From contig JAACJO010000004.1 in assembly GCA_013368445.1 (NCBI GenBank), positions 1,798,001 through 1,862,000 of the forward strand: a stretch of 64,000 nucleotides of DNA. The letters are read 5' to 3'. Positions 1 to 10,316 of this stretch are shown piece by piece. Below the pieces are notes generated by a model. It was given only the letters and a program-made list of their open reading frames with translations. It did no database searches and was not told the origin of the DNA. Position 1 is the first letter of the stretch. The number at the start of each line of letters is the position of its first letter. Made by a program: the position numbers and the translations under genes. This stretch comes from Leucocoprinus leucothites (lineage: Eukaryota > Basidiomycota > Agaricomycetes > Agaricales > Agaricaceae).

Positions 1-2
1 AG

Positions 3-95
3 GATGGTAACGCGCATGGACAACTTGTTGAGGAGCAGGTGAGGGGTGGAAAGATTGCGGTGAAAGCTTCTGAAGCTGCATTGGTGTTCTTGTGA
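3..95 (+). CDS. Possible 3' end of an upstream gene (partial)
   Basis: An open frame enters from the left edge and ends at TGA 93-95, giving about 30 residues ending in KASEAALVFL. No family is recognisable. The only support is that the frame is open to the edge, that the composition is protein-like, and that AT-richer sequence follows, so this could be a chance frame. Confidence 0.25.
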   Translation, partial: DGNAHGQLVEEQVRGGKIAVKASEAALVFL

Positions 96-512
96 TCTTA
101 TTTGCACTATGTGAACGATATAAGGGGATGTAACCAGCTGCACATGTACTTAGCGCTCGCTCGAGTAGATCCTCTGACAGTACTTATGTAGCGTGATTCT
201 AAATTTCTGATAGGACCCGCTCAGGCACATTATTAGGCCGTTGCCAAAAGAATACTTTCATCAACCGTAAAGCAATTCTGGACAGGGGAAGAGACGAGAA
301 GGCTCAGAACATGTGATTTCGTGTCAGGAAATTGATGGCCTCCGGTAATACCCTTGATATCCCTTGACCGGTGTTTGGCGTTTCGATCGACCAGCGCCAG
401 CGCTCGCCGCCCGGCTCCTTTAAATATGTATGCATTGGAGTTCTCGCCTGTGTATCAACGACCACATCATCGTTTTTTGCCAATCTAGCTCCCGCCGCTG
501 TCTCATTCAGCC
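96..512 (+). promoter_or_regulatory. Intergenic/promoter region of the first acyl-CoA dehydrogenase gene
   Basis: No coding potential was seen. A TTTAAATA element at 419-426 lies about 90 bases before the ATG at 513 and is a candidate TATA-like site. The rest is unremarkable. Confidence 0.35.
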
Positions 513-2665
513 ATGAGCAAGCAATTCACCGCCGAAGAGGTTGCCCTACATAACAAGGATGGAGACCTCGTATGTTCCTTGGCTGCCCTCCAACCTTCAG
601 CGTCTAATCCTACACCTAGTGGGTCATCATAGATTCCAAAGTTTATGATTTATCCCGTTTTGCGCAAATGCATCCGGGGGGCCTTGCGGTTCTTTTGGAT
701 AGCGAAGTCGGTAAGTTGTCTCATTACCTTTGACACTTTACCCGAAAAAGTAGCCTGACTTCCTGAAATGTGCTGGTCATCTCCCTCTGAATATATGACT
801 TCATTTAATGCATCATAACAGCTGGACAAGATGCGACTGAGGCATTTTTCAGTCTCCATCGCTATGAAATTCTTCAAAGGCCACAGTACTCTAGGCTCGC
901 GATCGGTACCCTTGCCGGCGCTGAGCAACAGGTCTTCCCTAAATCAGTTGGTGGACTGTCGAATGTGCCCTATGCCGAGCCTACATGGCTCACTTCCGGA
1001 TACCACTCGCCGTATTACAAGGATGTAGGTGCTCCGGTCTTCTTCCACTCTTAGCTTTTGGCAAGGCTCACCACAGGTTTACAGCACCATCGTAAATTCC
1101 AAGCCGCGTTCAGGAAGTTTGTCGAAGAAGTTATCGTACCCGACGCACAGGCCCGTGAAGAAGATGGCAAACGTCCCTCTCCCCATGTTTTTCAAGAAAT
1201 GGCAAAGACAAATATCATGGCTATGCGCCTTGGTCCTGGCCCCCATCTGAAAGGGCTCACTCTTATGGGAGGCATAGTCAAACCAGAAGAGTTTGACTAC
1301 TTCCATGAGTTGATTATGGGTCAGGAGATTGCGAGAATTCATGCTCGAGGATACATTGATGGTTTGGGTGGAGGTACTTTCATCGGTATGACACTGGTCT
1401 CTTGATTCCGAAATGTGATTTGGTTGACATTGGCTGGCAGGTCTTCCTGCGGTCATGAACTTCGGACAACCTGAACTCCGTGATCGAGTAGTAAGAGAGG
1501 TCTTCGAGGGCAAGAAGCTTGTCTGTTTGGCCATTACTGAAGCCTTTGCTGGCAGTGATGTTGCCGGCTTGAAGTGCTTTGCAAAGCGCGTTGAGAAGGG
1601 TTGGGTCGTCACTGGAACGTAAGCTCTTCCCTTCAGCTCTTCTCCCCGAATGATCCTTGACCAGCTTCACAGAAAGAAATGGATCACCAACGGCACTTTC
1701 GCAGACTACTTTGTTGTCGGATGCCGCACGGAAAAAGGCGGCCTCGTTGTACTGTTCATTGAACGCCAGGAGGGGATCGAGACCAAGCCCATTAAGACTT
1801 CGTATTCGACCGCAGCCGGAACAGCCTACATTACATTCGAGAATGTCTTCGTACCCTATGAGCATACCCTTGGGCCCGAGAACGACGGTCTCCGGGTGAT
1901 CCTAAGCAACTTCAACCACGAACGTTGGGGTATGGTTACCTCTAGTGTTGGCGGACAACGTACCATCGTAGAGGAGTGCATAAAGTAGGTCAAATCCAAA
2001 CTTGTACAGTTGCCTGCTAACAGTGAGTTGTAGATGGGTCAATCAACGCAAAGTCTTCGGGAAACCTCTGCACTCCCAAGCAATCATTCGTTCTAAATTG
2101 GCTGCTATGATTGCGCGCGTCGAGAGTGCACAGAGTTGGTTGGAGAACATTACATACCAGATGAACCACATGAGCTACAAGGACCAATCTCGATACCTTG
2201 CGGGGTAACAATAATTTACTCATGATCAGAATTCGTCTACTCACATAGGCATGTCAGAGCGATTGGTCTCCTGAAGAAGTTCGCAACTGAGAGTGCTCAG
2301 GACACAGCTCGTGATGCTGTCCAGGTGTTCGGTGGTCGCGGTATCACGAGAACTGGGATGGGTCGTTTCATTGAGCATGTAAGTTTTCCCAACATTCTTT
2401 GGGATAAAATTGGAGGTTGACACCAATACTCTACAGTACCACCGTACAATCCCCTTCGATGCGTACGTGTTTACTCCCCTAAGACGATTTCTTCGCTCTG
2501 ATTGTTTGCACTTTTCATTAGCGTTCTTGGTGGAGGTATGTCGTCTCACTTAGGGCCGTTCTCTCGACCCATTCTAACTACGATAAACCTAAAGCCGAGG
2601 ATGTGTTGGGAGATCTCGGTGTGCGACAGGCACTCAAATACATGCCAAAGAATGCTCGCCTATGA
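513..2665 (+). CDS. Cytochrome b5 domain / acyl-CoA dehydrogenase, peroxisomal (copy 1)
   Basis: This is a spliced gene of about ten exons. The N-terminal ~100 residues form a cytochrome b5-like haem domain (VYDLSRF, MHPGG with the first haem His, SLHRYE with the second). The rest is an acyl-CoA dehydrogenase: EAFAGSDVAG and KKWITNGT belong to the FAD/substrate region, and the C-terminal part carries FGGRGI and LGGAEDVLGDLG, whose Glu aligns with the usual catalytic base. The family oxidises acyl-CoA to trans-2-enoyl-CoA. The protein ends in NARL, a valid PTS1 (ARL), so peroxisomal location is inferred; the fused b5 domain suggests electron transfer by haem. The ATG is chosen because MSKQFTAEEV starts like copy 2 and splices directly into the b5 domain. 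It is a tandem paralog of 4767-7104 and convergent with the ML-domain gene. Confidence 0.88.
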
Positions 2666-2839
2666 CAAACGTAAACGATGTTATAGCCTAGATAGTCCCG
2701 CCATACAAATCTCATTCTCAGATCCACACTATTGGTCCTACATCTTATGCAAACAAGAAACGTCTGACCACCGACGTGGACATTAATCCCATGCCCTTGA
2801 TTTGGCCGGGAGCTATGGGTGAACGCATTCTAATCAAGC

Positions 2840-3610
2840 TCAAAAAGGGTGAGGTATGAAGTCGGCAACAAGTTTTAGGCACATGAGATCGTCATCGTCA
2901 ACCGTGTAACCGAGAACATCGACAGTGAACTTCGCTGTACGGTCAAGCCAGTGGTCAGAAAAGGATCATTCATTGATAACTTTACTTACCCCTGGGCACT
3001 TCCTTCGGGAGCGTGACTTTATGTTCAACTGTGTAGTGGCCAGGTTGCACGGGACATTGAACGGACAACTCGGCCTTGCGTCTGAATGTTTCGAGATTGA
3101 ATGAACATTATGTCTAAATGTAATAAGATGAAGAATGAATCGTACGCTTCTTCACATAAATCGAATTCCTTCGTCAAAAGCTTGATGAGACCAAGCTTTA
3201 CAGTAACATGGGCGTATGCTCCATCCTGGTAACACGCCATGACTTGAATAAAGGTGGCAAGGTAATTACTAGAGTGACGTACCTCAATGACCTCTGTCGC
3301 CCGGGCGTTGACTTTGACAGTGATTTCGCCTCCAGGCTTTGGGGGATTTGGGGTGACCTCCACTGACTCAATCTGAATAGGATCAGTTGGAAGTCCTAAA
3401 TTGTAGTAGTACTACCAAGTAAGCGTTCAAGTATTTGGCAAGATTCAAAGCATACCCACCACAGTTGCTGTACGTGACGCCCTTTGATGGTGCCAAAGGT
3501 GCTTGAGAGGGGTCGGAGGTTGACAAGAACACCTGAGCGTCAAGTGGGTTTGCCGTTGCGATGCAACCAAGCGAGAGAGCAACAGCGCCTATGATGGAGA
3601 ATGTTCGCAT
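2840..3610 (-). CDS. Secreted ML-domain (NPC2/PG-PI transfer protein-like) lipid-binding protein
   Basis: Spliced gene of about 175 residues. It begins MRTFSIIGAVALSLGC, a signal peptide, followed by NPLDAQVFL. The ML domain follows: VTYSNCG, then VEVTPNPPKPGGEI, FDLCEEA, SVQCPVQPGHY and DDLMCLKLVADF, with Cys residues placed as in the disulfide-bonded beta sandwich of this family. The final exon was found by splicing to GCCAAGTTC-like sequence encoding KFTVDVLGYT, and the protein ends in ADFIPHPF. Family members bind sterols or phospholipids in the vacuole/secretory pathway or outside the cell. It sits between two acyl-CoA dehydrogenase paralogs on the opposite strand, so a lipid-handling context is suggestive but unproven. 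Confidence 0.85.
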
Positions 3611-4766
3611 GGTCAGTGTGAGTGTCGAGAATGAAAACTGGAGTGTTGAGTGTAAGAAGTCAACCCGTCTCCGAGAGCCCGCGTTATGTACGGGTTGGGG
3701 TGACAGGTACAGACCCGAACGAGAGCCATAAGTGGTTACATCATGAAGCCTGTCAATCACTCCACGGTTCTTGTAAGTAGGCTCAAGTGGCGGACGGACG
3801 GGATCCGAACGAGGATCCATGGTCTTATTACGTGGTCTAGCTATTGTACAGGTTTTATCAGAAAAACTCTACTTGTTCCAGAAATCCACATCCCAAGAAC
3901 TCAGCGCCGGAAAGCCTTCAGGCATCTCAAAACGACCTCGAGCACTTACTTCACGGTGATTCCAATAATCCTCGACTTCAAAGGAGGATCCAAAGTGTTT
4001 GGTATCCAGCTCAAAGCCTACCACCTCTTGTTGAGTTTATGCGAGCTCAGTTTCTTAGAACTATTACAATACTGAAGTAAGCAAAACGGTCGCCTCTCGA
4101 GTAAGTGGATCTAAAAATATTTGAAATCGAACGTACAGCCCTAACTGGCTCCGCTGACCCGTGTTCTCTGAAGCTTGTCAGCCATCTGGGCCACCATCGT
4201 CGTGTCTCTCCGGGAACGACGAGTCATCCTCTGGGAGGAATTTTTGCTAGCAAGGCATGTTCTGACCTGATCAGAGTCCTGCCAACTTCAGGTACTTCTA
4301 CCTTGAGATAGGAGACTCTTATTGCATCGCTATTGCAGTGCATCTGATTTGAGCATGGAAACGTTATTCAAAACTTGTGTGCACAGGATTTCGAGAGCTG
4401 CCGCAGTACTCACCCGAATGCAAGAAGAACCGGAGGCTTCAAATCGCCGTGATGAGAGTTCTTCAAAAACCAGAATTCCTGGAGCTTTGCGATATTAAAT
4501 CCGAATAAGCGATACAATATCCAGAGTACAAGCAACCAAGCAAGCATAGCACACAGAGACGGTGATCTTCTGAAAACAACGGGAGTGTGGTTTGGTCCGT
4601 TCCAGCCTGTTGTGATTGGTCGATTGCATCCGAGCCATGTGTTACTAAATTCAGCAGCCTCCGACGCATAATCACATGCTTGGCCGAGGACCGCCCATAT
4701 TATCTGCCACTCAAGGAGCACTCGGTTTCACTGCCGTCGCCCCTCAAAGCTCGACTACCACTATCA
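3611..4766. other. Intergenic region between the ML-domain gene and dehydrogenase copy 2
   Basis: This divergent promoter region lies between the minus-strand ML gene and the plus-strand copy 2. Short frames at 3743-4075 and 4105-4311 lack any recognisable motif. A palindrome-like GGATCC...GGATCC near 3801-3819 superficially recalls a tRNA T-arm but does not fold as one. No gene is seen. Confidence 0.5.
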
Positions 4767-7104
4767 ATGACCGCAAAGCAACTTAAATCCTTCACTCGCG
4801 AGGAAGTTTCCACGGTTAGCTGCTTAACTACGGTGTCAGAAGTGCAAAAACTGACTTCTTCCGCTTCTACCTATTTTAGCACAACAAAGATGGTGATCTT
4901 GTGAGACTCAGCATATTTATTCATCTTTACTTCTCACCGACTGCTCCTTTGATAACGCAGTGGATCATCGTCGATTCGAAGGTTTACGATATCACCAGAT
5001 TCAAGGATCTCCATCCCGGAGGAGCTTCTGTGCTCCTCGACGAAGACGTCGGTTCGTTACCCTGAGTTCTGCTTATCTGATAAACCATTGGTGATCCTGG
5101 GTTGTTTCTACCTATTTAGCTGGCCAGGATGCCACCGAAGCTTTTTATGGACTTCACAGACACGAAATTATCGCGAAACCACAATATGCTCGGCTGCAGA
5201 TTGGTTTCATCGAGGGAGAACAGTCCACCCTCCATGGTAGAATCCCCGGCGAGCTTAGCGAGGTTCCTTACGCAGAACCTACATGGTTGACAAACGGATA
5301 CCATAGCCCATACTTCAACGAGGTATGTTCTAAGAATCACTCAATCCACCGCAATTTTAATAATGATACTGGTATCGCAGAGCCATCGGACCTTCCAAAA
5401 GGTGGTCCGTAAATTCTTCGATGAAGTCGTTGTACCTGATGCTGCCGTCCGTACTTCTCTCGATCTCAAATGGCTAGCTATTAACCAATAGAATAGGCAA
5501 GAGAGGAAGACGGCAAGCCCCCGACCAAATCAGTTATCGAGGCTATGGCTAAGCTTAACCTCCACGCTATGCGCATGGGTCCGGGAAAGCACCTGAAGGG
5601 TCTCGAGCTCATGGGTGGCATTGTTAAGCCTGAAGAATTCGACTACTTCCACGAGATGATCATTACCCAGGAGTTAGCTCGCACTGGCAAGCGTGGTTAC
5701 GGCGATGGTGAGCTATCGAGTTTGGTCTTCGACAAACTGAATGCTGACGTCTTAACCCATAGGTCTTATGGCTGGCTCAGTCATTGGTCTACCTCCGGTT
5801 CTCAACTTCGGAAGCGACGAGATCAAGAAGAGAGTCATTCCTGAAGTTCTCTCTGGGCAGAAGCCCATTTGTCTCGCTATCTCTGAGGCATTCGCAGGTA
5901 GTGACGTCACTGGACTGAAGACCACTGCCAAGAAAACAGAGGACAGCAAGCATTGGATCATTAATGGAACGTAAGTTAGATTATCGTTTCGTTTTAGTGA
6001 ACTGGCTACTGACGTTCTTGAAGTAAGAAGTGGATTACCAATGGAACGTAAGTCAAAAGGTCAAAAGTACTCGAGCTTGAGGCTCACCTGTTTTTTGCAT
6101 CACTAGCTTTGCCCACTAGTATGTTATGTATTGTAATCATCAAGACGCATACCCTAACAAATTCGCAGCTTTACTGTAGGTTGCAAGACGGATAACGGCT
6201 TCACTGTCATCCTCGTGGAACGTGGAGAGGGCGTCGAGACTAAAGCCATTAAGACCTCCTACGTGAGTGCGGCTCAATCTTCACTCGAACAGTCTCGCTC
6301 ACCTTCCTCTAGTCCCCGACAGCTGGAACAGCCTTCATCACCTTTGACAACGTCAAGGTGCCGGTCGAGAACACCCTCGGCCCTGAGGGCGGAGGAATCT
6401 TCGTCATGCTCTCCAATTTCAACCACGAGCGCTGGGTCATGATTTGCTCGTCTGCCCGCTCACAGCGTCTCATCGTCGAAGAATGTCTCAAATGGACAAC
6501 ACAACGCAAGGCTTTCGGCAAGCCTCTTCACTCACAGGCTATTATCCGCAGCAAACTGGCTGCTATGATTTCTCGAGTGGAAAGTACTCAGAGCTGGTTG
6601 GAGAATGTCACTTATCAGATGAACAAGATGGTATGCCTCTTCCATCAAGCTGGGCTACTTCTGGACTGACCTGCGTTCCAGAGCTACAAGCAACAAGCAA
6701 CCAAACTTGCTGGGTATGTTTGAACTTGCCCTGTAGAGAGGTTTCTTGTACTAATCCAACAACAGCCCTATTGGTATCCTCAAAATGCATGCCACAAGAT
6801 CTGCACAGCAGACGGCAACCGACGCAGTCCAGATATTTGGTGGCCGTGGCATCACTAGAACTGGTATGGGTGAGCATATTGAACATGTAAGTTATCCAAG
6901 TATTGTAAAACGGTTCAGAAGGCTGATTGCCCTCACTTTAGTACCATCGTACAGTGCCCTTCGATGCGTAAGTAGCTACTTCCTGGCACGCTGACCACGC
7001 GCTAATCTGTGGTTTCTAGCATTCTCGGAGGTGCGGAAGATGTTCTGGGGGATCTCGGTGTGCGCCAGGCCATCCGGGGCATGCCCAAGGATGCAAGGCT
7101 ATGA
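4767..7104 (+). CDS. Cytochrome b5 domain / acyl-CoA dehydrogenase, peroxisomal (copy 2)
   Basis: This is a paralog of 513-2665 with the same architecture: b5 domain (VYDITRF, LHPGG, GLHRHE) followed by acyl-CoA dehydrogenase (EAFAGSDVTG, KKWITNGT, FGGRGITRTGMG, LGGAEDVLGDLG). It ends in KDARL, again with a PTS1 (ARL). The start MTAKQLKSFTREEV matches copy 1. Introns differ: copy 2 has additional introns after the residues DAA, after ITNGT, after FAHY, after KTSY and after QMNKM, and lacks the copy 1 intron in the CIKW region. One exon is only 12 bases (6107-6118). High identity across the whole length and adjacency indicate tandem duplication that is not recent. Expected role: first step of peroxisomal beta-oxidation, perhaps with a different chain-length preference. 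Confidence 0.88.
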
Positions 7105-7241
7105 GTTATTTGCAAAACTACTCGCGGACATCGGTTGCCTCTGCACTGTACTCTCCCACTTGTACCAGCTAGCTACTAGTATATTCTTTAATATAATATC
7201 TGCAACTCTCCCAGAATACCTGGAGCTAGTCTAGCGTTCGT

Positions 7242-8331
7242 CTACCGTCTCGCTCCGAATCGGGAGCGCTGTTGAATACCGACAGAAGTAGCGGTAGAGC
7301 CCCAGCCTAGCCACCCCAGCACGAACCTCTTGGCAAAGATCTCGCCAAAACCGAGCATGACACCATTGACGAAGGGGAGGAGGAGGTTAATTGCAAGTGA
7401 AGACGCAAAAGCTCTCAGTCTTGTCCGAGTAGAAAGCGACGAATCGAATACCGAAAGGGTCGCCGTTGAAGGAGCAGGTGTAGGTTCATGGCGAGACTGG
7501 TGGTGGCGGTGAGGGTGAGGTTGTTTGTGTTCGAGAGGTGGAGTGGATTGTTCGGGGAAGGATATTGAGGGGTATGAAGAGCTCGTGTTCGAGTTCACTT
7601 CTTCCCACTTTTGGGAGCCATCGACCGTGTCGGGCTGGGATATTATCGAACTGGCCACCTGGAATATCGTCTGTCAGTCCACAACACTGGCACAATAAAA
7701 AGAGGCAGCGCACATGAGCTTCGGGTTCCCCGGAGGCTCCGGCAATGGGAGACACGATTATGGTGCTCTCCTCTGTCTTAACCTCAGTCGGCCTCTCATG
7801 TATATCTTCTTCCTCAGAAGGCACCAGCACGGTAGATGAAGTTACAGAGGCAAGCTCATTCGGGGGACCAGGAATAGCTTCTGGTTCAGGCTCAGGGATA
7901 CCCGCAGCCTTCCGTTTTGCAGCCTCTTCACGCTCGGCAGCGCGTTTAGCTTCCCATTGATCGCGAACTTTTTCAGCCTTCTCGCGAGCTTCAGCTGATT
8001 GAACACGCCATGCTTTGACTTGGTCTTCGTACTCCTGTTTCCAGGTCTCTTCGTCTCCGGGTGCCGGGGTGGACTCGGATATCGCTGCTGCGACAGCTTC
8101 CTCAAAGGCAGCTTGTGTAGATTCGGGAGTAGGAGAAGGTTCCTCTGTCGTCGGGGCCTTCGCTGTTGGAATGAACGATTGGCGACGTGAGGGCGGAGGG
8201 GAAAAGGCTTGGTTAAAGGCAGCCTGAGCAGTGAAAGAAGACCAATAAATTTCGTGAAAATTCGGGATAACAGTGAACTGTTGTAAATTTACCTCGAGAA
8301 TGTTTTCGGTGTCCTCCGTTTGAGCAGCCAT
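7242..8331 (-). CDS. MIM1: MIM1/Tom13 mitochondrial outer-membrane insertase component
   Basis: About 321 residues. The diagnostic C-terminal segment SLAINLLLPFVNGVMLGFGE followed by IFAKRFVLGWLGWG is the Mim1/Tom13 transmembrane helix and its flank. Mim1 promotes insertion of single-span and some multi-span proteins into the mitochondrial outer membrane and assembly of the TOM complex. The N-terminal ~220 residues are a low-complexity, charged region including an Ala/Glu/Lys-rich predicted coiled coil (EAREKAEKVRDQWEAKRAAE) and Pro-rich stretches; yeast Mim1 is much shorter (about 113 residues). The ATG at 8329-8331 opens MAAQTEDTENILE. Intron 1 (69 bases, no stop, multiple of three) would be translated if retained; intron 2 joins EAH to VASSI. 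The gene is convergent with acyl-CoA dehydrogenase copy 2, with 137 bases between the stops. Confidence 0.82.
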
Positions 8332-9657
8332 TGTCAAGAGAGCTGAGGGCTTAGCACCGAGAACAGGAAGGAGTAAATGTGCTGTCGGTAAATGTGGATT
8401 TGTCGGAAGTCACACGTATTTGTGACAGCCTTTGATTGGATCTTCATTTTCTGCCGAACACACAACGATTGCATCATCTTCTGCCAGTACCAGCTATTAC
8501 CAAGAGCTGAAAGTCTCCGTTTATTGACAATGATCGTGAGACGAGGACGAATGTCTGCCAATCCTCGAAGTCGAGGAAATGTTGACTGCTGGAAGTAAAT
8601 CCACTGGAGGATCCTCGGGTCTCAAACAAGCTTCGAGTATTCAATATGTGCTCACATACCAACGTCTGAAATCCTGCTCCTTAAGCGGTTGTGGCACAGT
8701 GGAAAAGTACCCAATAGATCGTAAAGGTTTAAACGATCAAACGCTTCCCATGGCTGACACCCTTGCGACCGTCAACACAGGCTGTTGAATAAGTACCTCG
8801 GCATCTGTAAAAACCCTTGGAGCCTCGTAATAATTATTATTCGGGTTCCCACTGCGCGCTCTACCGCACAGGTCATATGCTCGCCGAAATCTCCACCTAG
8901 TACGACATACGAAGTTGAAGAAATAATTAGCCAGTAAATGACATCGATACAGTACGGATCTTTCCAACCAGACCTTAACGTAAAGATAAGCACCTGCACT
9001 CAAAAACACGGTAATCCCTAAGAAACCGCATCCTAATCTATACTCTCCACCAACTCAATCCCCGCTCACCTTCTCCCGAGTCTGAGAGCACGGGACACTG
9101 TCTTTCGTACAGATACTGTGACCGTCGTAATTGAATTCTTGGCACATCATCAGAGGTCCTGTCGATGTCAACCCTCCAACGAAAGAGCGTCTCAGATAGA
9201 GGATCTTATCTCCCCCTCAAGTGCACCGGCATTATATGTGCCAGTGGTTTACATACTGTCTCTATGGCCCCATACTATGACTGACATGGTCAAGTCGCAA
9301 GACCCACCGCCGCCGAGTGGCACCGTCCGACAAAAATAATCAATAGGGCCCGGACCATTTGGCTTTTATGCCTTCATTTGCCTTTGTTCGTCAGCGGCTA
9401 CAGACATAGCCCCAGGGAGCCGCAGAACACCGTTTCACTGAGCAACTGGGCTGATGCGCTGATCAAGAGTTGACATCATCTGGTACATACACAGTTCCCA
9501 GACCGGCGACCTGGCGGGCTCAAGGCGACCGTGCCAGATTATCTTTAAACTGCCTCTCTGTTCTCGCGACATTCTTCCTCTTCTCTTCTCTCTCTCCTTC
9601 TCCTCCTACCAGCAAATCGGCCTTGAAGCTGTCAAAGATCTTGCAACGATATACACC
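8332..9657. other. Intergenic region without a recognised gene
   Basis: It separates the MIM1 start (minus) from the small Cys-rich gene (plus). Short minus-strand frames at 8737-9009 contain hydrophobic stretches but no convincing start, splice pattern or family. A pyrimidine-rich run (TCTTCCTCTTCTCTTCTCTC) at about 9570-9605 precedes the next gene and resembles fungal pyrimidine-rich promoter tracts. Confidence 0.4.
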
Positions 9658-10113
9658 ATGTGCAAACGAGAATGGCGAGTACCTAGTTTCATTGGAACTA
9701 TTCGGAGGACCTGATAAAGCCTCTTGTCCCTCAGCATCGGCGACTATTACAGACCTTGTAATGTTTGTATTCGTTTGAGTATCGCAGTTATCTTCTCCAA
9801 AGATGCTCATGTCCTCGTAATTTTTTTTCTCCAGCACTGGGTATTTGACTACGAGACTGGCGAATTGGTCGACTGCAATGAGCCTAAATGTCGGGATAGC
9901 TCAAGCCACATTCACAAAGGCAAAGAATGGTCGTGCGACTGTGCCCCTGTACGTGAACCCTACGACTCTTGGCTAATGATCTTTACTGATATGCCAGTCG
10001 CGGCTGTTTAGTCACTCCCCTACGACGCTCGCGAGGGCGAGTCCAAAGTCCGCAACATGTTCCACAAACTATGCCCTAAATGTGCTGCTGCGACTTCCAG
10101 CCGTGGCAGGTGA
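9658..10113 (+). CDS. Small cysteine-rich protein (basidiomycete MCK-type), function unknown
   Basis: Spliced model of about 88 residues: MCKRE, then IGDYYRPCNHWVFDYETG, LVDCNEPKCRDSSSHI, WSCDCAP, and a last exon ending VRNMFHKLCPKCAAATSS. Eight or nine Cys with CxxC-like spacing suggest metal binding. The order 'MCK, YxxCxH, VDCxxPxC, SSxH, CxC, YCPxC' is one I know from many short uncharacterised Agaricomycete proteins. Joining exon 1 to exon 2 in frame requires a GC donor (TG/gcgagt at about 9675), because the nearby GT donor gives a stop; this join is the weakest part. Introns 2 and 3 have ordinary GT-AG ends. No function is assigned. Confidence 0.6.
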
Positions 10114-10316
10114 TAGACTTATATGATATGTCGCAATTCACACTAAATTTCGGCTTTCTTGAAAGGCCCAAATAGCAATGCAACCGTGTCTCCACGGGGT
10201 GAGAGCAGTAGTTCAATAGGCTCAGCCCGAGGCTCTCGCAATGGTATAAATACCTGCACCAATACGATGCTTAAATCCCAGGGCGCGAAAATTGAAAAAA
10301 CAATGATTCTTAGTGT

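Noticed and set aside
1079..1865. Minus-strand frames of 161 and 177 codons under dehydrogenase copy 1
   Set aside because: They run antisense through well-supported coding exons and cross introns without splice logic.
3790..3862. tRNA-like sequence near GGATCCGAACGAGGATCC
   Set aside because: It looks like a T-arm at first sight, but the stem pairs do not match around the TTCG loop on either strand and no matching acceptor stem exists about 70 bases away.
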